Below are positions 44,957-54,514 of a DNA stretch of 64,000 nt, piece after piece. The position numbers and the translations under genes are program-made. The stretch comes from Aquarana catesbeiana (taxonomy: Eukaryota > Chordata > Amphibia > Anura > Ranidae), in contig NC_133328.1 of NCBI RefSeq assembly GCF_042186555.1, forward strand, positions 619,021,592 through 619,085,591, read 5' to 3'. Below the pieces are notes generated by a model that did not search any database, had not been told where the DNA came from, and was given only the letters and a program-made list of their open reading frames with translations. Every line of letters starts with the position of its first letter. The stretch's first letter is position 1.

Positions 44957-46735
44957 TTATCAGAGGTCCCCCCATCACATCAGAGCCCCTCCCCCCCCCC
45001 ATCACATCAGAGGTCATACTATCACATCAGAGTCCCCATTGATCACATCAGAGGCTCCCCATCACATTAGAGGCTCCCCTTCACATCAGAAGTCTCCCCA
45101 TCAAATCAAATCTCCCTTATCATCAAAGTTCCCTTATCATGTCAGTGGTCCTGCTGCCATCACATCAGACACCCCCCCCCTTCACATCACAGACCTGCCA
45201 TCACATCAGGGGTCCTCCCCCAATCACATCAGAGGTCCTCCCATCATATTAGATGTTCCTCCGTCACAGAGGTCCTCCCATCACATCAGAGGTCCCCCAA
45301 CACATCAGAGCCCCCCCACCCTATCACAATAGAGCTTCCCCTTCACATCAGAAATCTCCCCATCAAATCAAAGTCACTCCCATCATGGCCGTGGTCATGC
45401 TGCCATCACATCAGATGCCACCCCCCCCCCCCCCTTCACATCACAGACCTGCCATCAAATCAGAGGTCCCCCCATCACATCAGAGGTTTCCCCCTCCCCC
45501 CATCACATCAGAGGTCCTCCCATCACATCAGAGGTCCTCCTATCATATTAGACGTCCCCCCGATCACAGAGGTCCTCTGATCACATCTGAGGTCCCCCAT
45601 CACAACAGAGGTTCCCCCCACCACAACAGAGTCCCCTTTTATCAGTGGTCCTCCCATCACATCAGTCTCCCTTTCATACCAGAGACCTCCTTTTATGTCA
45701 GTGATCACATAAGAGGTCTTCCCATCATATCAGATGCCCCCCCCCCCCCTTCACATCAAAGTTCCTTCACCACGTGAGTGGTCCTGCTGCCAAAACATCA
45801 CAGACCTTCCATCACATCAGAGGTTCCCCTCGTCACATCAGCGGTCCCCCCATCACATCAGAGGTTCGCCCATCAGAGTCCCCTTTCATCAGAGGTCCCC
45901 CCATCACATCAGAGGTCATACTATCACATCAGAGTCCCCTTTGATCACATAAGAGGCTCCCCATCACATTAGAGGTTCCCCTTTACATCAGAAGTCTCCC
46001 CATCAAATCAAAGCCCCCTTATCATCAAAGTTCCCTTATCATGTCAGTGGTCCTGCTGCCATCACATCAGACGCTCCCCCCCCCCTTCACATCACAGACC
46101 TGCCATCACACCAGAGGTCCTACCCCAATCACATCAGAGATCCTCCCATCATATTAGATCTTCCTCCATCACAGAGGTCCTCCCATCACATCAGAGGTCC
46201 CCCAACACATCAGAGCCCCCCCACCCTATCACATTAGAGGTTCCCCTTTACATCAGAAATCTCCCCATCAAATCAAAGTCACCCCCATCATGGCCATGGT
46301 CATGCTGCCATCACATCAGATGCCACCCCCCCCCCTTTCACATCACAGACCTGCCATCAAATCAGAGGTCCTCCCATCACATCAGAGGTCCTCCCATCAT
46401 ATTAGACGTCCCCCAGTCACAGAGGCCCTCCCATTGCATCAGAGGTTCCACCCATCACAACAGAGTTCCCTTTTATCAGTGGTCCTCCCATCACATCGGA
46501 GTCTCCCTTTCATACCAGAGACCTCCTTTTAAGTCAGTTGACCTGCGATCACATAAGAGGTCTTCCCATCATATCAGACAGATGCATCCCCGCCCCCCCC
46601 CCCCCGCCTTCACATCAAAGTTCCTTCACCACGTGAGTGGTGCTGCTGCCAACACATCACAGACCTTCCATCACATCAGAGCCCCCCCCTACCCCCCCTC
46701 TCACATCAGAGGTTCCCTCCATCATATCAGAGAGA
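44957..46735 (+). repeat. Minisatellite of about 17 bp with 0.9-kb higher-order copies
   Basis: Units are CCCATCACATCAGAGGTC with many variants. Two long halves correspond in order: CATACTATCACATCAGAGTC at about 45014 and 45916, GGTCATGCTGCCATCACATC near 45390 and 46297, and CACGTGAGTGGTCCTGCTGC near 45771 against CACGTGAGTGGTGCTGCTGC near 46630. The spacings of about 860-907 bp show tandem duplication of a longer block. Confidence 0.9.
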
Positions 46736-47940
46736 CTAAGACCAAGTGTACGATCTGTTTATCAGTTTCTGGGAACAGAACGCCAGTTCCCCCTCCCCCT
46801 CTAGTAATTGCCGATGTAATAAGGTGGGTATGGTGGGAGGTATTCTTTTCCTTCCGGGTTGAATCTGGCCAGGCTTGTCCTGGGTTGTAGGCAGGACTCT
46901 TCCCAAGTAAAAGCCTTTCTGATAGGAATAGGGCTGCATCCGCCCGGCCGGGGTTGGACTGAGAAAAGCCTGCAGTGCTGGTACCCCTGGAGTGGCAGAA
47001 AAATTCACTTTAGGGCAACTCTCAGCGTTTTCAGTATGGCACCTTGGTCACAGAACACATGAAGGCTTTTTTTTAATACCTGCCTCCTGGGCCAGGTCTT
47101 GGTGGCTGGGACCGGAGACAATTTTTTATACTGGCCGTATGTCTTGTACTTTTACACTCTTATGCACTTATTTATTGCACTGCATGTAGCACTTTACTCA
47201 CTTCCGATTAGTAAGGCGTAGGTTGGACTTGTCCTGACAGTCTTATGGGGGAGGGCATGTGACCTTATGGTCAGGTTTTCCCCCCCTCGCATGGGGTCTT
47301 CTTTTGGGGAAACCCCAACCAGTACTTGGGTGGACCTCGCTTTGGCAGGTCCCCTGAAGAACGGGTCTGCCTAATTTTGGCCAGGTGGACCACGAGTACC
47401 CCAGTCTCCATTAGGAGTCTTGCACCCAGTGGATCAAGGGTTCTTCCTCTGCAGACTCTGACTTGCAGCAGCTTCTAATGCATTCTGTGAGAAGCTCACA
47501 GTGTGCAATGAAATCAGAGGAAGCAATCTCAGTTCAGGAGAGGAGCCGGTACAACTGTGCAAGACTGAAGGGCAGGCTGGAGTTCATCTTTAAATTTTCC
47601 AGTGTGAACCAAGCTATAAAACGTTAATTCTGATCAACCTTTATAAAAAAAAAAAAAAAAAAGACTACCATACAGCAACACTGTGCAGCTGTGCGTGATC
47701 AGACAAAGCCACTGAACCTGAGCAACTGCTAGAAAAACAGGAAATTCACAGAAGCAGAAAGTCTGAATGGCTCTTACCAGGTTCAAAATGTGATGATATT
47801 CTCTTCACTCGTTCCAGTTTCTGCAAGAAAAAAAATAAAAATAAAAAATTAAGCCATAGAAAACATTTATAAAAATGATTATATCTTTTGGTCAATTTTA
47901 TTTATTTTTATAAACTGAGGTTTTACTTTGTACTGTAAAT
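46736..47940. other. Unrecognised sequence, no gene seen
   Basis: Around 46800-47460 the sequence is complex, with GGACCGGAGACAATTTTTTA, but no exon or repeat family is supported. Poly(A) run at 47643-47661. Confidence 0.3.
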
Positions 47941-48455
47941 CCATTTTTTGTGCACCAAACTTTCATTGAAATAGAATTCTCAGTAGCCCCAAAGAATATA
48001 ATTCGACTGTGTGCACCAAATGTCTCTGCAAACTCCGTTATTACCTTGTAACGGTAGTACCGACATCATCACTGTACAAAGAAGTGACCTAGCAGGCTCC
48101 ACCCACTACAAGCTACCTGCAGAAAACTACAGGAGGGGGGCGGAGACAAGACCAGTCACCCTGCCCAAGGAGAGAGAGCAGAGCTGTGGGAGGGGCCCAG
48201 CAGCTCCACCCACTACAGGCTGCCTGCAGAGAACTACAGAAGGGGGCGGAGAAAAGACCAGTCACCCTGCACAAGGAGAGAGAGCAGCAGAGAGCGGTCT
48301 TTAGAGCAGAGAGAGCAGAGCTGTGGGAGGGGCCCTGCAGCTCCACCCACTACAGGCTGCCTGCAGAGAACTACAGGAGGGGGCGGAGAAAAGACCAGTC
48401 ACCCTGCACAAGGAGAGAGAGCAGCAGAGAGCGGTCTTTATTACAGGAAGGACAA

Positions 48456-48531
<76 letters not shown>

Positions 48532-48885
48532 CTGTGGGAGGGGCCCTGTAGGCTCCACCCACTATAGGCTGCCTGCAGAGGACTACAGGAGGGGGCAAAG
48601 ACAAGACCAGTCACCCTGCACAAGGAGATAGAGAGCGGAGCTGTGGGAGGGGCCCTATAGGCTCCACCCACTATAGGCCGCCTGCAGAGAACTACAGGAG
48701 GGGGCGGAGACAAGACCAGTCACCCTGCACAAGGAGGCAGAGCAGCAGAGAGCGGTCTTTATTACAGGAAGGAAAAGTCTGACACTGGATTACCGCACAG
48801 ATCTGGAAAAAATACACAAAGCACACTGAGATTCTTAAAGAATACACATGATGAATGGACTTAGACAACATTTGCTTTAATATGA
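47941..48885. mobile_element. Element of the 109-bp-repeat family, middle copy
   Basis: GTGCACCAAATGTCTCTGCA at about 48014 and CACTGGATTACCGCACAGAT near 48782 match the copy at 49932-51380. About five units of the GAGCTGTGGGAGGGGCCC repeat lie between. A (GA)n tract interrupts one unit. No coding sequence. Confidence 0.65.
48455..48529. repeat. (GA)n microsatellite
   Basis: About 37 GA units. It grew where the repeat unit has GGAGAGAGAGC in neighbouring copies, so it expanded from a short internal seed. Confidence 0.95.
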
Positions 48886-49260
48886 TTCAGAAAACATTTT
48901 ATAAACTTTGTCCCAGGCTCCAGGACAATATTATTTGGCACTTCTTCTACCGCGTCCAGCCCGGCAGAGGCCCTGGTTATTAATTTTGCATTTTCCCACA
49001 GAATGGTCCATTGTAGGAAGGGTCGTTGGATGGGCCATCGGGGGGAATGGCCCTGGCAAAGGACAGGCTAGAATCCACAAACAATGCGGCTCTTTCAGTG
49101 AGAAGCCTGCAATGATCGGAGCCGGGTATCCTGCCATCTGCTTTCCAGTATAATAATGGCACGGTCTACCGAGCCCTGGAGGGTAATAATAGATTACATT
49201 AATGGAATAATTATCTCCCCTGTGCTAACAGATTGCTGGCTTAATTAGGCAGCAAAGCCA
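48886..49260. other. Repeat-free island, best candidate for a conserved non-coding element
   Basis: Complex sequence with CCTGGTTATTAATTTTGCAT, GTAATAATAGATTACATTAA, GGAATAATTATCTCCCCTGT and GGCTTAATTAGGCAGC. The dense TAATTA and TAATTT cores within a non-repetitive background are typical of enhancers of developmental genes. No overlap with repeats seen elsewhere. Function unproven. Confidence 0.3.
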
Positions 49261-49262
49261 CT

Positions 49263-49324
49263 GTGATATATAGAGAATTATATAGATATATATATATATA
49301 TATATCTATATCTATATACACGCA
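49263..49324. repeat. (TA)/(TATC) microsatellite
   Basis: Short compound tract of ATATAGATATATATATATAT type. Confidence 0.85.
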
Positions 49325-49430
49325 CAGCAGCAGCGCTTACAGGTCACTAGTGTGCCCATGCAACAGGAGGATAACCCACTCTCCACCTCCTACATATAGA
49401 AAATCACATTGTCACAGCACGCCTCCATTG

Positions 49431-49931
49431 TTAAAGGGGTTGTAAAGGTTTTTTTTTTTAAATAACAAACATGTTATACTTACCGCCTCTGTGTAAGGGT
49501 TTTGCACAGAGCAGCCCAGATCCTCCTCTTCTGGGGTCCCCCAGCGGCGCTCCTGGCTCCTCCTCTTCACCAAATGCCCCCTCGGAGACCCACATTCCAA
49601 GGGGGCACCCATGCGGGCGCGCTCCCAGGTCCTGCTGCTGCTCCATTGACACAGACAGCAGAACTTGGCCCCGCCCCCCCCCCCCCAGGTTCCCGTGTCA
49701 CTGGATTTGATTGACAGCAGCGGGAGCCAATGGCTGCTGCTGCTATCAATCTATCCAATGAGGACCCAAGACAGCGGCTGGAGATGCTGTGCTTGTCCCC
49801 GTCGCTGGAAAGACTGGGTTCAGGTAAGTAAAAGAGGGGGGCTGCTGCACTGCTGCACTACAGAAGGTTTTTCATCTTAATGCATAGAATGCATTAAGGT
49901 AAAAAACGTCATGGGTTTACAACTCCTTTAA
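49431..49931 (+). mobile_element. TTAA-flanked MITE, 493 bp
   Basis: TTAA (49431-49434) leads into AGGGGTTGTAAAGG. TTTACAACTCCT leads into TTAA (49928-49931). Inverted ends are clear. A second inverted pair, TGCATAGAATGCATTAAGGT, lies near the right end. Shared interior with 28105-28586 (GTTTTGCACAGAGCAGCCC). Confidence 0.85.
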
Positions 49932-50079
49932 AGCTGAACTCTGGGCAACAAAAAAGTGAATTCAAAATCTATTCCTCATTAGCCACAAAGAATATAAATC
50001 TACTTTGTGTGCACCAAATGTCTTTGAAAATCTAGAAAGTAGCAGTGACATCACTGTGCTGTTCAAGGTCTGTGCAGAG

Positions 50080-51250
50080 AGCCGAGCTGTGGGAGGGGCC
50101 CAGAATGCTCCTCTCACTACTGAGTGCCTGCAGAGAACTACAGGAAGGGGCGGAGACAAGACCAATCATCCTGCACAAGCAGAGAAAGCAGAGCTGTGGG
50201 AGGCGCCCTGTATGCTCCTCCCACTACAGGCTGCCTGCAGAGAACTACAGGCGGGGGGGTGGATACAAGATCAGTCACCCTGCACAAGGAGAGAGCAGAG
50301 CTGTGGGAGGTGCCCTGTATGCTCCTCCCACTACAGGCTGCCTGTGTTTCGTCACATATGGCGACCCATCACATTTGGCTACTCACTGGAGTGCGCATTC
50401 ACGACGACGCCATATGTGTTCCAGCACTTATAAAACTTTTGTCACTTTTAACATTTTTTTAAAAGTGTTTAAAAAAATAAAAATAAAAAAAAAAGTGTTA
50501 AAAGTGTTTTTGTCACTTTTAATACTTTTAAAACGTAAGGTTTTAAAAGTGTTGGAACGCATATGGCGGCGTCGCGCATGCGCACTCAAGCGGGTAGCCA
50601 AATGTGATGGGTCGCCATATGTGACAAACACCACCTGCAGAGAACCAGGTGGGGGTGGAGACAAGACCAGTCACCCTGCACAAGGGGAGAGAGCAGAGCT
50701 GTGGGAGGGGCCCCTGTATGCTCCTCCCACTAAAGGCTGCCCGCAGAGAACTACAGGAGGGGGCGGAGACAAGACCAGTCACCCTGCACAAGGGGAGAGA
50801 GCAGAGCTGTGGGAGGGGCCCCTGTATGCTCCTCCCACTAAAGGCTGCCCGCAGAGAACTACAGGAGGGGGCGGAGACAAGACCAGTCACCCTGCACAAG
50901 GGGAGAGATCAGAGCTGTGGGAGGGGCCCCTGTATGCTCCTCCCACTAAAGGCTGCCCGCAAAGAACTACAGGAGGGGGCGGAGACAAGACCAGTCACCC
51001 TGCACACGGGGAGAAAGCAAAGCTGTGGGAGGGGCCCCTGTATGCTCCTCCCACTAAAGGCTGCCCGCAGAGAACTACAGGAGGGGCAGAGACAAGACCA
51101 GTCACCCTGCACATGGGGAGAAAGCAAAGCTGTGGGAGGGGCCCCTGTATGCTCCTCCCACTACAGGCTGCCCACAGAGAACTACAGGAAGGGGGCGGAG
51201 ACAAGACCATTTCCCCTGCACAAGGAGAGAGAGCAGCAGAGAGCGGTCTT
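50080..51250 (+). repeat. 109-bp tandem repeat
   Basis: Units start with GAGCTGTGGGAGGGGCCCCT and include CTGCCCGCAGAGAACTACAG and GGGGCGGAGACAAGACCAGT. From 50701 to 51130 the spacing is a steady 109 bp with very few changes, while the first three units diverge more. Confidence 0.9.
50344..50630. mobile_element. Palindromic MITE inserted in the 109-bp array
   Basis: TGTTTCGTCACATATGGCGA at the left and TCGCCATATGTGACAAACA at the right are inverted copies. ACATTTGGCTAC/GTAGCCAAATGT and the inner TTAAAAGTG stretches also pair. It interrupts a repeat unit between GGCTGCCTG and CCACCTGCAGAGAAC, so insertion occurred after the array formed. Target duplication unclear. Confidence 0.75.
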
Positions 51251-51450
51251 TATTACAGGAAGGAAAAGTCTCACACTGGATTACTGCACAGATCTTAATG
51301 AAATACACAAAAGCAAACCGAGAGTCAAGAATAATACATATGATTATTTAGATATTTGCTTATCACAGAGTCTAGATTTTTTTAGCAACTTTTTTTATTT
51401 TGTATTTCTTGTGTATTAAATAAAACAACAGAAATGCATTGATATAGAGA

Positions 51451-51538
51451 GAGAGCGAGAGATTAGAGCTCTCTATCTAGATCTCTCTCTCTCTTAGAGA
51501 TCTATATATATATATATATATATATATATAGATCTCTA

Positions 51539-51570
<32 letters not shown>

Positions 51571-51578
51571 GATCTCTA

Positions 51579-51627
<49 letters not shown>

Positions 51628-51660
51628 GTCTCCATCTATACACACACACACTTATTTTTA
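51451..51660. repeat. Compound microsatellite (GA/TC, TA, TATC, CA)
   Basis: Runs of GAGAGA, CTCTCT, (TA)n, (TATC)n of about 13 units and (CA)n follow each other. Confidence 0.95.
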
Positions 51661-52424
51661 TTTTTTATTATTATTTTTCTTTTTTTTATTCATTCATACA
51701 TGGGTGGGTTACACTTGTTAGTAAACTTCAGTAAACAGATGTCCATGCTCTTAAAGAGAAATAGGAGGAAGTGTATTCCAAAATTGTTCCACAAATGCTC
51801 TTTACATGTAACTCCAAGTGCCATGATGACAAATCACATGATGGTTTAGATTGGAAGGACCACAATGTCAAGTTAAATGTGACAGAAACAGATGCAATTC
51901 ATCAAGATAAATCTATTCTTCCAACAACTACAAATGTATCCCAGCAACCAGTAAATACAGAGCACATCCTTTCCTTTTACACCAATTAACCCTTTATAAA
52001 TTACATACATTGTTCTTCCAACTCTGACAGACATCACAGCACAATCTGCCCCAGGCAGTGGAATAGATAACAGCTACCAAGTAGCGATAGAAATGTAACA
52101 ATAACTAGCGAAATAATATACAATGTAACAAAACTTCTAAAAACCAAAACACAGTTCATAATCCTTAAGCCCTCGTTCTCACCAGTGCCTTCATTGCCCG
52201 CAGGGAACTGTCCATATTGCCGTGACTCACGTCGCAGAGATTATGATAAAGGTGTCGGAACTACTTTTTTTTTCTGATATCATTAAAACTTGCGTAGACT
52301 CCTGTTAAATATAGCCGCATTGGAATCGGAGGTGCAAATCGCACTGATCTGCGGCTTTGTGTGACCCCCCCCATCCCGTTATAGAGAATGTACCAGGAGG
52401 AGCTGGGAACACTCAGAGGTGGAC
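51661..52424. other. Unrecognised sequence, no gene seen
   Basis: T-rich at first, then complex. A 72-codon frame at 51771-51989 has no recognisable domain. The sequence just before 52425 continues after the two insertions near 52902 and 55486. Confidence 0.3.
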
Positions 52425-52893
52425 TAGGGTTGCCACCTCATCCCTTTAAACCCGAACACATATGAATTACACAGGTTCTGTAAGGTGGTAATTAAATTCA
52501 CTTGGTGTCTTATCTGCATTTAGGCTAGGTTCACACTGCCGCAGTGCGAATTTAGTGCGATTTTGATCCAATTGCGTTGCAAATTTGCATTGCGAATTCT
52601 TTGTGTGTTCTTGCGATTCTACTGCAAATTTTGCAATCTATGGAGCTGAATTCGCATTGCACACGGATCAAACTCGGACAGGACCCTTTTTTTACGCAGG
52701 TTAAATTCGCAACGCATTGATGTGAACAGCACTCATGGAAAACAATGTTATTAAAATGACTTGCGAATTTGAGCGATCGCAGCGGCTCAAATTCGCAATA
52801 AAATTCGCAGCAGTGTGAACCTAGCCTTAATTAGCCTCAGAACCTGTGTAATTCAAAGGTGTTCGAGTTTAAAGGGATGAGGTGGCAACCCTA
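52425..52893. mobile_element. hAT MITE A, perfect 8-bp duplication
   Basis: The ends are TAGGGTTGCCACCTCATCCC and GGGATGAGGTGGCAACCCTA, a perfect 20-bp inverted repeat. AGGTGGAC flanks it on both sides (52417-52424 and 52894-52901). A second MITE (52523-52826) sits inside. Without that insert it would be about 165 bp, close to the 152 bp of copy B. Confidence 0.9.
52523..52826. mobile_element. TTA-flanked MITE nested in MITE A
   Basis: Starts GGCTAGGTTCACACTGCCGC and ends GCAGTGTGAACCTAGCC. TTA flanks it at 52520-52522 and 52827-52829. Copy B of the host MITE, reversed, reads ATCTGCATTTAATTAGCCT at the same place, giving the empty site with a single TTA. A 3-bp TTA duplication fits Harbinger. 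The interior repeats TTCGCA and AATTGCG motifs. Confidence 0.9.
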
Positions 52894-52901
52894 AGGTGGA
52901 C

Positions 52902-53016
52902 AGGAACACCAGAACTTTCGTGGTGGACAGGAGAAGGGAGATCCGTCACAATCAACGTCCAATTATCCAGGAGAAAGAGGAACCCAGAGGTGGAATCATA
53001 CCGCCAGGTTCCACCT
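52902..53016. other. Host sequence between the two MITEs
   Basis: 115 bp that joins 52416 on the left and 55486 on the right once both MITEs are removed. It contains TTCCACCT at 53009-53016, the target duplication of MITE B. Confidence 0.6.
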
Positions 53017-53823
53017 TATGCCGCATACACACGGTCGGACTTTCTATCCTACTTGGTCCGGCACACTTTCCGACGGACTTTGTCCGCCAGGTGCGCCGGA
53101 CTTTAAAACGGACGGACTTGCCCACACACGACCGGACTTTCCGGCGGGCTAAGTCCGCCCGTCTTTCCGACGGACTTTCGCCGGAGTTCCGGCGGACTTT
53201 CAGAATGAACGGACTTGCCCACACACGGACAAGTCCGTTCATTTTGAACGTGACTCAGGTGCGACGGGACTAGCAAAGGATGTCAATCTTGCCGCTTTTA
53301 TCGGCGAGATTGACACCTTGCGAGCCCCGTCGCGGGTCATACCAGGCCCTTAGGTCTGGTATGGATTATAAAGGGAACCCCGCTACGCCGAAAAAACGGC
53401 GTGGGGTCCCCCCTAAAATCCATACCAGACCCCCGATCCGAGCACGCAGCCTGGCCGGTCAGGAAAGGGGGTGGGGACGAGCGAGCGCCCCCCCACCCCC
53501 TGAACCGTACCAGGCCGCATGCCCTCAACATGGGGGGTGGGTGCTTTGGGGGAGGGGGGCGCCCTGCGGGGCCCCCCCACCCCAAAGCACCTTGTCCCCA
53601 TGTTGATGAGGACAAGGGCCTCTTCCCGACAACCCTGGCCGTTGGTTGTCGGGGTCTGCGGGCGGGGGGCTTATCGGAATCCGGGAGCCCCTTTTAATAA
53701 GGGGGCCCCCAGATCCCGGCCCCCCACCCTATGTGAATGAGTATGGGGTACATGGTACCCCTACCCATTCACCTAGGGAAAAAGTGTAAGTAATAAAACA
53801 CACTACACAGGTTTTTAAAATAT

Positions 53824-53829
53824 TTTATT
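53824..53829 (-). terminator. Polyadenylation signal in the left arm
   Basis: TTTATT on the plus strand is AATAAA on the minus strand, about 250 bases downstream of the left-arm TATA box. It mirrors the signal at 54509-54514. Confidence 0.3.
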
Positions 53830-54073
53830 AAACAGCTCCGGGGGGGGGGGATCTTCTTCCGGCTTCGGGGGTCCCTCCGCTTCATCTTCTCCCGGCGTCC
53901 GGTTGGTTCTTCTCCGCTCTCTTCTCCCGGTGTTCCTGTTCTTCGGCCGGCTCCTCTGCTGTCTTCAAGTAGCTCTCTTGCCAGCAGAGGTCCGGACTTC
54001 TTGTCTTCTCTTCCCCAGATGTTGACACGACGCTCTCTCCTGCTGGACTGCTCTCCGAGGGCTGCGTTGTGAC

Positions 54074-54080
54074 TTATATA
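54074..54080 (-). promoter_or_regulatory. TATA box in the left arm, minus orientation
   Basis: TATATAA on the minus strand, preceded by GGGGGCGGGGTCTCC, a GC-box-like stretch. It is the mirror image of the one at 54244. Whether it is used is unknown. Confidence 0.35.
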
Positions 54081-54243
54081 GGCGGAGACCCCGCCCCCTT
54101 TTGATGTCACAGTCCCTGGGCATGCTGGGACTGTGACGTTTTAGGGGGCGTAGTCACTGGGTGATGTTGACCACGCCCCCTAAAACATCACAGTCCCAGC
54201 ATGCCCAGGGACTGTGACATCAAAAGGGGGCGGGGTCTCAGCC

Positions 54244-54250
54244 TATATAA
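54244..54250 (+). promoter_or_regulatory. TATA box in the right arm, plus orientation
   Basis: TATATAA, preceded by GGGGGCGGGGTCTCAGCC and by a CRE-like TGACATCA at 54216. Together with its mirror copy it makes a symmetric divergent promoter layout around the palindrome centre. Confidence 0.35.
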
Positions 54251-54508
54251 GTCACAACGCAGCCCTCGGAGAGCAGTCCAGCAGGAGAGAGTGTCGTGTC
54301 AACATCTGGGGAAGAGAAGACAAGAAGCCCAGAAGCCCAGAAGTTCGGACCTCTGCTGGCAAGAGAGCTACTTGAAGACAGCAGAGGAGCCGGCCGAAGA
54401 ACAGGAACACCGGGAGAAGAGAGCGGAGAAGAACCAACCGGACGCCGGGAGAAGATGAAGCGGAGGGACCCCCGAAGCCGGAAGAAGATTCCCCCCCCGG
54501 AGCTGTTT

Positions 54509-54514
54509 AATAAA
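54509..54514 (+). terminator. Polyadenylation signal in the right arm
   Basis: AATAAA about 260 bases after the right-arm TATA box. The region between has no ATG-started long frame; the last short frame begins MKRRDPRSRKK and is unlikely to be meaningful. Confidence 0.3.

Larger units (their letters stand above)
49932..51380 (+). mobile_element. Element of the 109-bp-repeat family, longest copy
   Basis: Starts at the shared TTAA with AGCTGAACTCTGGGCAAC. The right end is eroded (TCACAGAGTCTAGA instead of the TCATGGAGTTCAGC seen at 37317). Interior array of about eight units. The stop-free frames here, up to 417 codons, are a by-product of the array. Confidence 0.65.

Noticed and set aside
45039..45777. 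His-Pro-Ser-rich frames, up to 174 codons
   Set aside because: Translation of the 17-bp minisatellite.
42966..46735. CRISPR-like regular repeats
   Set aside because: Units are contiguous without unique spacers, there are no cas genes, and the surrounding DNA is clearly vertebrate.
48186..48713. Arg-Glu and Leu-Ser repeat proteins on both strands
   Set aside because: Produced by the GA microsatellite and the flanking 109-bp repeat.
50045..51298. Open frame of 417 codons and an overlapping one of 256 codons
   Set aside because: Both are translations of the 109-bp tandem repeat in different frames. Repeated GGGGDKTSHPAQGERAELWE and similar blocks match the DNA repeat exactly, the composition has no domain, and minus-strand frames are equally open.
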